Shown: positions 44,546 through 53,525, counted from the stretch's first letter. The stretch is 64,000 nt of DNA from Taklimakanibacter sp049323275 (GCA_049323275.1 JBMOOM010000045.1:34335-98334); one strand, 5' to 3'. The notes: generated by a model from the letters alone, not told the origin. A program made the numbers and translations.

Positions 44546-45735
44546 CAGATCACCCCGAGTTCCTGGCCCACTTCCGTAAATGCCGCGGCGGCCTTGTCAA
44601 TATCCTGTGGCGTATGGGCGGCCGACATCTGGGTGCGGATGCGGGCCGAACCTTGCGGCACCACCGGATAGAAGAAGCCCGTCACATAGATGCCGCGCTC
44701 ATAAAGCTTCGCCGCCATGTCCTGGGCGAGCTTGGCCTCGCCCAGCATCACCGGGATGATCGGGTGCTCGCCGGGCAGCAGGTTGAAGCCGGATTTGCTC
44801 ATGGCGATGCGGAAACGCCTGGCATTGTCGAAGAGGCCGTTGCGCAGCTCATCGCCGCGGCGCGCCATGTCGATGGCCTGGATGGCAGCGCCGACAATGG
44901 GCGGCGGCAGGGCATTGGAGAAGAGATAAGGGCGGGAACGCTGGCGCAGCAGGTCGACGATCGGCTTGGCCGCCGCCACGAAGCCGCCGGCGGAGCCGCC
45001 CAGCGCCTTGCCGAGCGTGCCGGTGATGATGTCGACGCTGACCCCGGCGCGGGCCGGCGTTCCCCGCCCCTGCGGTCCGATGAAGCCGGTGGCGTGGCAG
45101 TCGTCCACCATGATCATGGCTTCATGGGCGTCGGCGAGCTTGCGGATCTGGCCGAGCTTGGCGAGATAGCCGTCCATCGAGAAGACACCGTCGGTGACGA
45201 CGATCACGCGCCGCGCGCCCTCGGCGCGGGCCGCCTTGAGCTGCGCCTCGAGGTCGTTCATGTCGCCGTTGCGGTAGCGGAACCGTCTGGCCTTGGAGAG
45301 CCTGACGCCGTCGATGATCGACGCGTGGTTGAGGCTGTCGGAGACGATGGCGTCCTCGGCGCCGAACAACGGCTCGAACACGCCGCCATTGGCGTCGAAG
45401 CAGGCGGCATAAAGTATGCAGTCTTCCTGCTGCACATAATCGGCGATCTTGGCCTCGAGCTCGCGGTGGAGATCGGTGGTGCCGCAGATGAAGCGCACCG
45501 AGGCCATGCCGAGACCATGGGTCTCCATGGCGGTTTTGGCCGCCTCGATCAGCGCCGGATGATCGGCGAGGCCCAGATAGTTGTTGGCGCAGAAATTGAG
45601 CACCTCGTGGCGGGCGCCGTCACGGATGACCTTGATATGTCCGTCCTGGGGCGAGACGATCGGTCTTTCGGTCTTCCACAGGGATTGCGCCTTGATGGCG
45701 TCGAGTTCAGTCGCGATATCGGCAAGTACGGACAT
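44545..45735 (-). CDS. kbl: Glycine C-acetyltransferase (2-amino-3-ketobutyrate CoA ligase)
   Basis: A 396-residue PLP enzyme of the alpha-oxoamine synthase family that cleaves 2-amino-3-ketobutyrate with CoA into glycine and acetyl-CoA. Landmarks are NFCANNYLGLADHP, SDSLNHASIIDGVRLSKA, MVDDCHATGFIGPQGRGTP and the PLP lysine in ITGTLGKALGGSAGGF. With tdh it forms the threonine-to-glycine pathway. It is the first gene of the long minus-strand run ending near 35.2 kb; its promoter lies in the gap before the palindromic repeat at 45865. Confidence 0.95.
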
Positions 45736-45864
45736 CAGGCACTCCTCAGCAAACTCACGCCCCCGGCAGGGATGATTCAGGCTAGCACCCTGCTTCCTTA
45801 GGAACAGGTGAACACTTTTGCAAATTTGTCAGTGCAGCTATGTATTCGTTGGCCTAACGTTATT

Positions 45865-45959
45865 CCGTCATCCCGACGAAAGTCGGGATCCAATCAATAG
45901 ACGCAAATATGCGAGCACGGACCGAATTCAATGGATCCCGGCTTTCGCCGGGATGACGG
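45865..45959. repeat. Palindromic MITE-like repeat, copy 1
   Basis: About 95 bp bounded by inverted ends CCGTCATCCCG and its complement. Each arm contains its own small hairpin of the form CCCGACGAAAGTCGGG / CCCGGCTTTCGCCGGG next to GGATCC. The whole can fold as one long stem with a ~35-nt variable centre. It lies between divergent-free genes kbl and lpdA (both minus strand). A second copy is at 50151-50237. The repeat resembles the GTCATCCCGGC-type repeats found in many alphaproteobacteria. Confidence 0.9.
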
Positions 45960-45977
45960 TGAAGGCTTATCTGCCTC

Positions 45978-47417
45978 TCACATATGAATTACGCGACCAT
46001 ACGCGTCGAGCACGCTCTCATGCATCATTTCGGAGAGGGTGGGATGCGGGAAGACCGAGTGGATCAGTTCCTCTTCGGTCGTCTCGAGGCCCATGGCGAT
46101 GACGAAGCCCTGGACCAGCTCGGTCACCTCGGCGCCGACCATATGGGCGCCCAGGAGCTGTCCGGTCTTGGCATCGAAGATCGTCTTGATGAGGCCCTGA
46201 TCCTCGCCGAGGGCGATCGCCTTGCCATTGGCGAGGAAGGGGAAGCGGCCGATCTTGACCTCATGCCCCGCGGCCTTGGCCTTGGCTTCGGTGAGGCCGA
46301 CGGAGGCGACCTGCGGGTGGCAATAGGTGCAGCCCGGGATCTTGTTCTTGTCCATCGGATGGGCATCGAGCCCCTTGATCTTCTCGACGCAGATGACGCC
46401 CTCGTGCTCGGCCTTATGCGCCAGCATCGGCGGGCCGGCGACGTCGCCGATCGCATAGAGGCCCGGCACATTGGTGCGGCCATAACCATCGATGACGATG
46501 CAGCCCTTCTCCGTCTTCACGCCCAGGGCCTCGAGGCCGAGATTCTCGATATTGCCGACGACGCCCACGGCGGAGATGACCCGGTCGACAGTGAGGTCGC
46601 TCTTGGTGCCGGCCTGCTCGATCGTCGCGGTCACCGAGTTGTCGGACTTCTTCAGCGCCGTCACCTTGGCGCCGGTCTTGATCTTGAGGCCGCGCTTCTC
46701 CAGCTGCTTCTGGGCGATCTTGGCGATCTCGGCGTCCTCGACCGGCATGATCTGATCGACGATCTCGACCACCGTCACATCGACGCCCATCGCCTGATAG
46801 AAGGAGGCGAACTCGATGCCGATGGCGCCCGAGCCGACGACGAGGAGCGACTTCGGCATTTCCGGCGGCACCATGGCCTCGAAATAGGTCCAGACCAGCT
46901 TGCCGTCGGGCTCGAGCCCCGGCAGCACCCGCGGCCGGGCGCCCGTCGCGATGATGATGTGCTTGGCCTTGTAGGTGCCGGCGCCGATCGTGCCGCGCGG
47001 CGGCGCATGCTGCGGCTGCATCGGCGCCTTGGTGGTGTCGGCGACGATCACCTCGCCGGCCTTGCCGAGCTTCGCCTCGCCCCAGATGACCTGCACCTTG
47101 TTCTTCTTGAGGAGGCCGCCGACGCCCATATTGAGGCGGCCCGATACGGCGCGCGAGCGCTGCACCACCGCCTTGGCGTCGAAGCCGACATTGTCGGCCG
47201 AGAGGCCGTAATCCTTGGCATGCTGCATATAGTGATAGATCTCGGCCGAGCGCAGCAGCGCCTTGGTCGGGATGCAGCCCCAGTTGAGACAGATGCCGCC
47301 CAGATGCTCACGCTCGACAATCGCCGTCTTGAAGCCGAGCTGCGCCGCGCGGATGGCGGTCACATAGCCGCCGGGGCCGGAGCCGATGATGATGATGTCG
47401 AATTCCGTATCGGCCAT
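45978..47417 (-). CDS. lpdA: Dihydrolipoamide dehydrogenase (E3)
   Basis: A 479-residue flavoprotein disulfide oxidoreductase that reoxidises dihydrolipoamide with NAD+. It has the FAD motif IIGSGPGGYVTAIRAAQLG, the redox disulfide in GGICLNWGCIPTKALLRS, the NAD motif VVGSGAIGIEFASFY, GYGRTNVPGLYAIGDVAG and the C-terminal catalytic dyad in HSVFPHPTLSEMMHES. It is the last gene of the pdh run. The GDSL-esterase and an orphan gene separate it from pdhC. Confidence 0.96.
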   Translation of the reverse strand: MADTEFDIIIIGSGPGGYVTAIRAAQLGFKTAIVEREHLGGICLNWGCIPTKALLRSAEIYHYMQHAKDYGLSADNVGFDAKAVVQRSRAVSGRLNMGVGGLLKKNKVQVIWGEAKLGKAGEVIVADTTKAPMQPQHAPPRGTIGAGTYKAKHIIIATGARPRVLPGLEPDGKLVWTYFEAMVPPEMPKSLLVVGSGAIGIEFASFYQAMGVDVTVVEIVDQIMPVEDAEIAKIAQKQLEKRGLKIKTGAKVTALKKSDNSVTATIEQAGTKSDLTVDRVISAVGVVGNIENLGLEALGVKTEKGCIVIDGYGRTNVPGLYAIGDVAGPPMLAHKAEHEGVICVEKIKGLDAHPMDKNKIPGCTYCHPQVASVGLTEAKAKAAGHEVKIGRFPFLANGKAIALGEDQGLIKTIFDAKTGQLLGAHMVGAEVTELVQGFVIAMGLETTEEELIHSVFPHPTLSEMMHESVLDAYGRVIHM

Positions 47418-47427
47418 GGGGCCCTCC

Positions 47428-48066
47428 TCACAAACTCAGAATACCTTTCACCACCGGCACGAGGCCCGTGCCGATGGCGCGCGTATTGGCGGCGTCGAGA
47501 TGGACGCCGTCGGTCGGATCAGCCTTGGCGACGCTCGCGGTGTCGAAGAAATGACAATCGGTCTCGCCGGCGAGCTTGGCATATTGGGTTCCGAGCAGCT
47601 TCGACTCGGCGATGGCGTGTTCGAAATACCCGGCGAAGTCCTCATTCTCGGTCTTGCCGAGATGCGGCGGCGACATCAGCAGGATATGCGGCACGGCGCA
47701 GCCCGGCTTATAGGCATAGGAGTGGACGATCTCGACGAGGCGCGCCATGCCGAGCCGCGCCTCGAGGGCGCGCTGGCGGCCTTCCCATTTGAGGTCGTTG
47801 GTGCCCAGCATGATGATCACGAGATCGAGCGGCTGATGGGTCGAGAGCGCGATCGGCAGCGCCACCGCGCCGCTGCGGTTCTCGAAGACGTAAGGATCGT
47901 CATGCACCGTCATGCGGCCATTCTGGCCTTCCTCGATGACGCGTGCCTTCCCGCCGAGCCCGGCCGCCAGCACGTTCGGCCAGCGGTCCTCGAATTCATG
48001 GCGCGTGAAGGTGCCAGCCTTGAAGCCCCAGGTCAGCGAGTCGCCGAAAGCAAGGATGTGCTTCAT
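47428..48066 (-). CDS. SGNH/GDSL-type esterase (arylesterase-like)
   Basis: A 212-residue hydrolase. Block I has the nucleophile in ILAFGDSLTWGF (Ser10), block II Gly in GQNGRMT, block III Asn in IIMLGTNDLKW and block V Asp/His in DPTDGVHLDAANT. The family acts on aryl or acyl esters and acylated sugars. No signal peptide is visible, so it is cytosolic. The ATG overlaps the orphan gene stop (ATGA) and it precedes lpdA by 10 nt, so it is co-transcribed with the pdh genes. Confidence 0.88.
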   Translation of the reverse strand: MKHILAFGDSLTWGFKAGTFTRHEFEDRWPNVLAAGLGGKARVIEEGQNGRMTVHDDPYVFENRSGAVALPIALSTHQPLDLVIIMLGTNDLKWEGRQRALEARLGMARLVEIVHSYAYKPGCAVPHILLMSPPHLGKTENEDFAGYFEHAIAESKLLGTQYAKLAGETDCHFFDTASVAKADPTDGVHLDAANTRAIGTGLVPVVKGILSL

Positions 48067-48776
48067 TTACGTCCCGATAGCGCAAGCATTTCCAGTTTAT
48101 CGGATATTCCATCGATACCGTTCACAAAGCGCCTCGCGGTATCCAGCACAACGAGCTGTACCGAGTCATAGGCCCCCTTCTCAGACGATAGCGAGTTTTG
48201 CGCCTCTTCCAAATGAGCTCCCCCGGAGAGTGAGATCGTATTTTTTCTCCGGTCAAATACGACGCCTTGAAGCAACCTGAATTGTTCAAGACGCTCCTTT
48301 GTCTTTCCATCTGACAGATGGGCGCCCCCCTTATTTCGAGCATAATCTACGATTTGCTTGCGACGAATGAACTCGTTATCAATGTATGCGATCTGTTGTT
48401 CGAAGAACTGGGTTACCCTAAGCTCAGTATCCTTCATTGAGTTGGGATCAAAAAGTCCCTGCTTATCCGGACTCTCCGCACCCGCGACACCCACTTGGGT
48501 ATCAAAAAGCGCCAAAGGGCCGATCCAAGTTCTTAGTGTCCCATCATTGCAACACTGGATGGCTCTTCCAAAATCTAAGGCTGGAATTCTGACCGCATCT
48601 TTTCCAAGATACCTTTGTAGCTGAGAGATGCCATTACCTTCAGACCATTTGCTCAGAATGACCGAAATAACGGAACGTATGACCTCAGGCCTTGGCGCCA
48701 CTTTAGTATTCGGAACGTCCCTCGCAAGAATGGCCGTGTCCTCTAACAACTCTTGTGCAAGCCTCCTGATATCCAC
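48063..48776 (-). CDS. Orphan protein of atypical composition within the pdh run
   Basis: A 237-residue protein with no recognised family. It has no signal peptide or membrane helix and looks largely helical and charged (for example QFFEQQIAYIDNEFIRRKQIVDYARNKGG and KTKERLEQFRLLQGVVFDRRKN). The DNA is visibly less GC-rich than its neighbours and uses AT-ending codons rarely seen around it (AAT, TTT, ATA), suggesting acquisition. Yet it fits the operon exactly: it starts 4 nt after the pdhC stop and ends with an ATGA overlap into the esterase gene. Function unknown. Confidence 0.75.
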   Translation of the reverse strand: MDIRRLAQELLEDTAILARDVPNTKVAPRPEVIRSVISVILSKWSEGNGISQLQRYLGKDAVRIPALDFGRAIQCCNDGTLRTWIGPLALFDTQVGVAGAESPDKQGLFDPNSMKDTELRVTQFFEQQIAYIDNEFIRRKQIVDYARNKGGAHLSDGKTKERLEQFRLLQGVVFDRRKNTISLSGGAHLEEAQNSLSSEKGAYDSVQLVVLDTARRFVNGIDGISDKLEMLALSGRK

Positions 48777-48780
48777 TGGC

Positions 48781-50109
48781 TCACGCCATCATCAGCGCCG
48801 GTTCTTCGATGAGCACCTTGAAGGCCTGGAGCAGCTGGGCGCCGAGCGCGCCGTCGACGGCGCGGTGATCGACCGAAAGCGTGCACATCATCTGGGTGCG
48901 GATCTCGATCTTGTCGCCGACGACAGCCGGCTTCTTCTCGCCGGCGCCGACCGCGAGGATCGTCGCATGCGGCGGATTGATCACGGCGGAGAAATTCTCG
49001 ATGCCATACATGCCGAGATTGGAGACCGCGGTGGTGCCGCCCTGATATTCCTGCGGCGCCAGCCGGCGCTTGCGGGCGCGCGCCGCCAGATCCTTCATCT
49101 CGAGCGAGATCGCCGACAAGGTCTTGGTCTCGGCCTTGCGGATGATCGGCGTGAAAAGCCCGCCCTCGATCGCCACCGCGACGCCGACATCGGAATGCTT
49201 GTGCTTCAGCATGCCGCCCTCGGTCCAGGTGGCGTTGGCGTCAGGCACGCGCTGCAGCGCCAGCGCCAGCGCCTTGATGACGAAGTCGTTGACCGACAGT
49301 TTCCAGGCCGGGTTCTTCTCCTTGTCGCGCGGCGCATGCGCATTGAGGCGCTCGCGGACACTCAGGAGATTCTCGAGATCGCAGGAGATGGAGAGATAGA
49401 AATGCGGAATGGTCTGCTTGGCCTGCATGAGGCGCGAGGCGATGACCTTGCGCATGCCGTCATGCGGCACGACCTCGAACGAGCCCGGCTCGAAGAGCTT
49501 GACGATGACATCGTCCGCCATCGGGGCGGCCAGTTGGGCGGGCGCACTCGTCGCGGCGGCGGCGGCCGGCGCCTTGGCGCCCGGCTTGGCGCTCTCGACG
49601 TCCTTGAGCACGATGCGGCCATGCGGACCTGTGCCCTGGAGTGCGCCGAGATCGATGCCCTTTTCCTTGGCGATGCGGCGCGCCAGCGGCGACGCAAAGA
49701 CCCGTCCGCCGGCCTGGCCATTCGCCTTTGCGGGTTGCGGTTTCGCGGCCGGCACCGGCGCGGCGGCCTCGGCTTTCGCCGGTGGCGCGGCAGCGGGTGC
49801 CGCGGCTGCAGGCTTGGGCGCGGCAGGCGCCGAGGCAGATCCCGCCTTGATGTCGGAAGCGCTCTCACCCTCGCCCAGAAGCACGGCGATCGGTGTGTTC
49901 ACCGCCACTTCGTCGGTGCCTTCGGCGATCAGGATCTTGCCGACGATGCCTTCATCGACGACTTCGACTTCCATTGTCGCCTTGTCGGTCTCGATCTCGG
50001 CGAGGATGTCACCGGACTTGACGGTGTCGCCTTCCTTCTTGAGCCATTTGGCGAGCTTGCCCTTTTCCATCGTCGGCGACAGAGCGGGCATCAGGATATT
50101 GGTGGGCAT
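48781..50109 (-). CDS. pdhC: Pyruvate dehydrogenase E2 (dihydrolipoyl acetyltransferase)
   Basis: A 442-residue E2 core protein. It has one lipoyl domain (residues 1-78, lipoyl Lys in EIETDKATMEVE near 43), an Ala/Pro linker, an E3/E1-binding domain (FASPLARRIAKEKGIDLGALQGTGPHGRI), a second linker, and a catalytic acetyltransferase domain with the active-site SVDHRAVDGALGAQLL near the C-terminus. The open frame extends about 84 codons upstream, but that part translates the palindromic repeat; the ATG at 50109 gives the universal MPTNILMPALSPTM start. It transfers acetyl groups to CoA. Confidence 0.96.
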   Translation of the reverse strand: MPTNILMPALSPTMEKGKLAKWLKKEGDTVKSGDILAEIETDKATMEVEVVDEGIVGKILIAEGTDEVAVNTPIAVLLGEGESASDIKAGSASAPAAPKPAAAAPAAAPPAKAEAAAPVPAAKPQPAKANGQAGGRVFASPLARRIAKEKGIDLGALQGTGPHGRIVLKDVESAKPGAKAPAAAAATSAPAQLAAPMADDVIVKLFEPGSFEVVPHDGMRKVIASRLMQAKQTIPHFYLSISCDLENLLSVRERLNAHAPRDKEKNPAWKLSVNDFVIKALALALQRVPDANATWTEGGMLKHKHSDVGVAVAIEGGLFTPIIRKAETKTLSAISLEMKDLAARARKRRLAPQEYQGGTTAVSNLGMYGIENFSAVINPPHATILAVGAGEKKPAVVGDKIEIRTQMMCTLSVDHRAVDGALGAQLLQAFKVLIEEPALMMA

Positions 50110-50150
50110 CAGCGCGCTCCCTTGCAGGAATTTTCCTCTGTCCCCTCGAT

Positions 50151-50237
50151 CGTCATCCCGGCGAAAGCCGGAATCCATCGAGCAGCCTGGTGCGTGAGGA
50201 AGGAGTTTAATGGGCCCCGGCTTTCGCCGGGGTGACG
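50151..50237. repeat. Palindromic MITE-like repeat, copy 2
   Basis: About 87 bp with ends CGTCATCCCGGCGAAAGCCGG and the inverted counterpart ending GGGGTGACG. It fills most of the 172-bp gap between pdhB and pdhC. As RNA it would form a strong stem in the middle of the pdh transcript and could stabilise or attenuate the message. The central part differs from copy 1. Confidence 0.9.
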
Positions 50238-50281
50238 GGTGATAAAGCGGGTGACAGGTTCGGACATGATGTGCCTCGACC

Positions 50282-51658
50282 TCAAATGTACAACACCGAC
50301 TTCGCGGCCTGGACGACATCGTCGACGCTGGGCAGCGCCAGCTTCTCGAGATTGGCGGCATAGGGCATCGGCACGTCCTTGCCGTTCACCCGCGCCACCG
50401 GCGCGTCGAGATAGTCGAAGGCGTGCGTCATCAGCTGCGCGGCAATTTCGGACCCGACCGAGCATTGCGGCCAGGCTTCCTCGACGGTGACGCAGCGATT
50501 GGTCTTCTTCACGCTCTCGACGATGGTCGCGATGTCCATCGGCCGGATGGTTCTGAGATCGATGACCTCGGCCTCGATGCCGTCCGCGGCGAGCTTATCG
50601 GCAGCGGCCAAGGCATAGGTCATGCCGATGCCGAAGGAGACGATCGTCACATGCTTGCCGGGACGCGCCACTTTCGCCTTGCCGATCGGCACGATCCAGT
50701 CCTCGACCTTCGGCACGTCGAAGCTCTTGCCGTAGAGGATCTCGTTTTCGAGGAAGATGACCGGGTTCGGATCGCGGATGGCGGACTTCATCAGGCCGAG
50801 CGCGTCGGAGGCCGAATAAGGCATCACCACCTTGAGGCCCGGCACGCTCGAATACCAGGCGGCATAGTCCTGGCTATGCTGGGCGCCGACGCGGGCGGCG
50901 GCGCCATTGGGGCCGCGGAACACGATCGAGCAGCCCATCTGGCCGCCTGCCATATAGAGGGTCTTGGCGGCCGAGTTGATGATCTGGTCCATCGCCTGCA
51001 TGGCGAAGTTGAAGGTCATGAATTCGACGATCGGCTTCAAGCCGGCGAAGCCCGCGCCAACCGCGATGCCGGTGAAGCCGTGCTCGGTGATCGGGGTGTC
51101 GATGACGCGCTCGGGGCCGAATTCGTCGAGCATGCCCTGGCTGATCTTGTAGGCGCCCTGATACTGGCCGACTTCCTCGCCCATGAGGAAGACGCTCTTG
51201 TCGCGGCGCATCTCCTCCGACATCGCCTGGCGCAGCGCCTCGCGCACCGTCATGTGGATCATCTCGGCACCTTCCGGCACTTCCGGGTCCTGGAGCGTCG
51301 AGGTGGCGATCGCGGGCGCGGCCGGTGCCGCCACAGGCGCTTCGGCCTTGGCCTCCGCCTGAGGTGCCGCGGCAGGTTTTTCTTCGGCCTTTTTGGGCGC
51401 CGCGGCGGGCGCCGCCTCGCCGTCGGCCAGGACGATGGCGATCGGCGTGTTGACCTTCACATTCTCGGTGCCTTCGGGCACCAGGATTTCGGTGAGCTTG
51501 CCCTCATCGACGGCCTCGACCTCCATGGTCGCCTTGTCGGTCTCGATCTCGGCGATGACATCGCCGGACTTGACGTTGTCGCCTACGTTCTTGAGCCATT
51601 TGGCGAGCTTTCCTTCCTCCATGGTGGGAGAAAGCGCGGGCATGAGGATATTCGGCAT
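50282..51658 (-). CDS. pdhB: Pyruvate dehydrogenase E1 beta with N-terminal lipoyl domain
   Basis: A 458-residue protein. Residues 1-80 are a lipoyl domain (MPNILMPALSPTMEEGKLAK, lipoyl Lys near 43 in ETDKATMEVE) and ~85-130 an Ala/Pro/Glu linker. The remainder is E1 beta (MTVREALRQAMSEEMRRDKSVFLMGEEVGQYQGAYK, GFAGLKPIVEFMTFNFAMQAMDQIINSAAK, FRGPNGAAARVGAQHSQ). With PdhA it binds thiamine diphosphate and decarboxylates pyruvate. The lipoylated E1 beta is characteristic of alphaproteobacterial complexes. Confidence 0.96.
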   Translation of the reverse strand: MPNILMPALSPTMEEGKLAKWLKNVGDNVKSGDVIAEIETDKATMEVEAVDEGKLTEILVPEGTENVKVNTPIAIVLADGEAAPAAAPKKAEEKPAAAPQAEAKAEAPVAAPAAPAIATSTLQDPEVPEGAEMIHMTVREALRQAMSEEMRRDKSVFLMGEEVGQYQGAYKISQGMLDEFGPERVIDTPITEHGFTGIAVGAGFAGLKPIVEFMTFNFAMQAMDQIINSAAKTLYMAGGQMGCSIVFRGPNGAAARVGAQHSQDYAAWYSSVPGLKVVMPYSASDALGLMKSAIRDPNPVIFLENEILYGKSFDVPKVEDWIVPIGKAKVARPGKHVTIVSFGIGMTYALAAADKLAADGIEAEVIDLRTIRPMDIATIVESVKKTNRCVTVEEAWPQCSVGSEIAAQLMTHAFDYLDAPVARVNGKDVPMPYAANLEKLALPSVDDVVQAAKSVLYI

Positions 51659-51684
51659 GGATCAGATCTCCGGAAGGGCGCAGA

Positions 51685-51984
51685 TCAGGCTGGCTTGAGG
51701 AAGATGGTTGAAAGCGCCACGACGACAATGGCGCCGATGGCGGCGAAAAACACCAGAAAGGCACGTTTGTAGCGGACGACATGCGGCGTGACGGCGGGGC
51801 CTAGACGCGTCTCGAGCGCGGCGAACCGCCAGCGCCCGAGATCGAAATAGGAGGTGAGCTTATCGCCCTTCGGAGCGATCTGCACCACCGACAGCGCGCT
51901 CAACGCCACCATCGCCCAGGCGATGAAGGCGACGAGCGCGCCCACGAACAGCGCCACATGGATGAGCCCACCCATGTCAGGCAT
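51685..51984 (-). CDS. Small two-helix membrane protein between pdhA and pdhB
   Basis: A 99-residue protein with two hydrophobic helices (LIHVALFVGALVAFIAWAMVAL near 7-28 and RAFLVFFAAIGAIVVVALSTIFL near 73-95) and a polar middle with LGRWRFAALETRLGP. No family is recognised. Its ATG lies 8 bp inside the pdhA 3' end, and pdhB follows 26 nt downstream, so it is translated from the pdh message if real. Translational initiation signals are weak; a second ATG at 51975 is possible. Confidence 0.65.
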   Translation of the reverse strand: MPDMGGLIHVALFVGALVAFIAWAMVALSALSVVQIAPKGDKLTSYFDLGRWRFAALETRLGPAVTPHVVRYKRAFLVFFAAIGAIVVVALSTIFLKPA

Positions 51985-53029
51985 TCACATAGATATCGGT
52001 CCACAATTCGGAAGGATCGGGTTCGGGATCGGACTGCGCGAATTCGGCGGCCTCGGTTACGATGGCGCGGATTTCGGCGTCCACCTTCTTGAGCTCCTCC
52101 TCGCTCGCGGCGCCGGTCTCGATCAGGCGCTTCTTCACCTGCTCGATCGGGTCGGATTCCTCGCGCATCTTCTGCACTTCTTCCTTGGCGCGGTATTTGG
52201 CCGGGTCCGACATCGAGTGGCCGCGATAGCGATAGGTCATCATCTCGAGGATATAAGGCCCGTTGCCGGCTCGGCAGTGGGCGACGGCTTTCTCGCCGGC
52301 GGCCCGCACCGCGCGCACATCCATGCCGTCGACCTGCTCGCCCGGAATGCCATAGACGGAACCACGGTTGAACAGCTCTTCCGACTTGGCGGCGGAGCGC
52401 GTCACCGCCGTGCCCATGGCGTAGCGGTTGTTCTCGATGATGAAGATGACCGGCAGCTTCCACAAAGCGGCCATGTTGAAGGTCTCGTAGACCTGCCCCT
52501 GATTGGCGGCGCCCTCGCCGAAATAGGTCAGCGCGACATGATCGTTGCCGCGATATTTGTTGGCGAAAGCGAGACCGGCGCCGAGCGGCACCTGGGCGCC
52601 GACGATGCCGTGGCCGCCGAAGAACTGCTTCTCGCGGCTGAACATGTGCATCGAGCCGCCCTTGCCCTTTGAATAGCCGCCACGGCGGCCGGTGAGCTCC
52701 GCCATGACGCCCTTGGGGTCCATGCCGGTCGCCAGCATGTGGCCATGGTCGCGATAGGAGGTGATGACCTGGTCGCCCGGCTTCAGCGCCATCTGCATGC
52801 CGACGACGACGGCCTCCTGGCCGATATAGAGGTGGCAAAAGCCGCCGATGAAGCCCATGCCATAGAGCTGGCCCGCCTTCTCCTCGAAGCGGCGGATCAG
52901 CAGCATGTCATGATAGGCCTGGAGTTCCTCGTCACGGTCGAAGATGTCGCCGGTCTCGCCCGACTTCGCCTCCCCCTTGACCTGATTCTTATGGGACTTC
53001 TTCGCGATATAGGCCGACTTGACCGCCAT
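51977..53029 (-). CDS. pdhA: Pyruvate dehydrogenase E1 alpha
   Basis: A 350-residue E1 alpha subunit. It has RRFEEKAGQLYGMGFIGGFCHLYIGQEAV, the substrate-loop histidine in HGHMLATGMDPKGVMAELTGR, and the thiamine diphosphate motif (GxGA...NN form: TYFGEGAANQGQVYETFNMAALW through NNRYAMGT). The phosphorylation-loop region YRYRGHSMSDPAKYRAKEEV is well conserved. It is the first gene of the pdh run and lies 115 nt after ftsB, leaving room for a promoter. Confidence 0.97.
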   Translation of the reverse strand: MAVKSAYIAKKSHKNQVKGEAKSGETGDIFDRDEELQAYHDMLLIRRFEEKAGQLYGMGFIGGFCHLYIGQEAVVVGMQMALKPGDQVITSYRDHGHMLATGMDPKGVMAELTGRRGGYSKGKGGSMHMFSREKQFFGGHGIVGAQVPLGAGLAFANKYRGNDHVALTYFGEGAANQGQVYETFNMAALWKLPVIFIIENNRYAMGTAVTRSAAKSEELFNRGSVYGIPGEQVDGMDVRAVRAAGEKAVAHCRAGNGPYILEMMTYRYRGHSMSDPAKYRAKEEVQKMREESDPIEQVKKRLIETGAASEEELKKVDAEIRAIVTEAAEFAQSDPEPDPSELWTDIYVNA

Positions 53030-53144
53030 AGCGCTGCCTCTCCATCGTTTTATTGATCGAGACTATAGCACTAAATACTTGGTTAGACGGGGAAAATTCT
53101 TAATTAACTGGATTTCGGTTTATGAGCTGGAATCATAAGGAGAT
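53030..53144 (-). promoter_or_regulatory. Probable pdhA promoter region
   Basis: A 115-bp AT-rich gap (for example around 53060-53110) between ftsB and pdhA. A minus-strand TTAACC/TATAGT-like pattern is suggestive but not a confident match. No palindromic operator was found. Confidence 0.4.
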
Positions 53145-53441
53145 TCAGTTCGGAAAGCGCACGATGAGCTCGCCGGGCTTGCCGAAATCGAGCGTCGCGC
53201 GGGCCAGCTCCTCGAGCATGTCGGGATCGATCGATTGCGGGCGCATCAGGGCGACCTTGCGTTCGAGCGTCTGGCGCTGCTCGCGGATCTCGGCGACCTT
53301 GGCGTCGAGCGCCTCCGCTTTTGCGGCCAGCGCGTCGCGGTGATCGAAGCTGCGCGGACCATAATAGCCGTGCCAGCCGAAATAGCCGAGCAAGGTCATT
53401 GAGACGATCATGACGATGAGATCGAATTTGCGCTTCACCAT
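53145..53441 (-). CDS. FtsB/DivIC-family septum formation initiator
   Basis: A 98-residue bitopic division protein. It has a short cytosolic MVKRKFD, one membrane helix (LIVMIVSMTLLGYFGWHGYYG, with the family aromatic-Gly ending), then a periplasmic coiled coil (RDALAAKAEALDAKVAEIREQRQTLERKVALM) and the conserved PDMLEELARATLDFGKPGELIV. It forms the divisome FtsQLB subcomplex in relatives. The open frame runs further upstream, but 53441 gives the family start. The eno/kdsA neighbours expected upstream are not present. Confidence 0.9.
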   Translation of the reverse strand: MVKRKFDLIVMIVSMTLLGYFGWHGYYGPRSFDHRDALAAKAEALDAKVAEIREQRQTLERKVALMRPQSIDPDMLEELARATLDFGKPGELIVRFPN

Positions 53442-53525
53442 GCTCCGAAAGTGACGGGTCACGGTTAACATTGCGTTGCTTGTAAAGCGGGGTCGCCGTA
53501 AATATGTAATGGACGGAGTTGCACA

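Noticed and set aside
45865..50237. Insertion sequence or transposon
   Set aside because: The palindromic elements are about 90 bp with no transposase anywhere in the window, so only a MITE/REP-like label is justified.
50110..50361. Extended N-terminus of PdhC
   Set aside because: It translates the palindromic repeat and part of the intergenic gap; the canonical lipoyl-domain start is at 50109.
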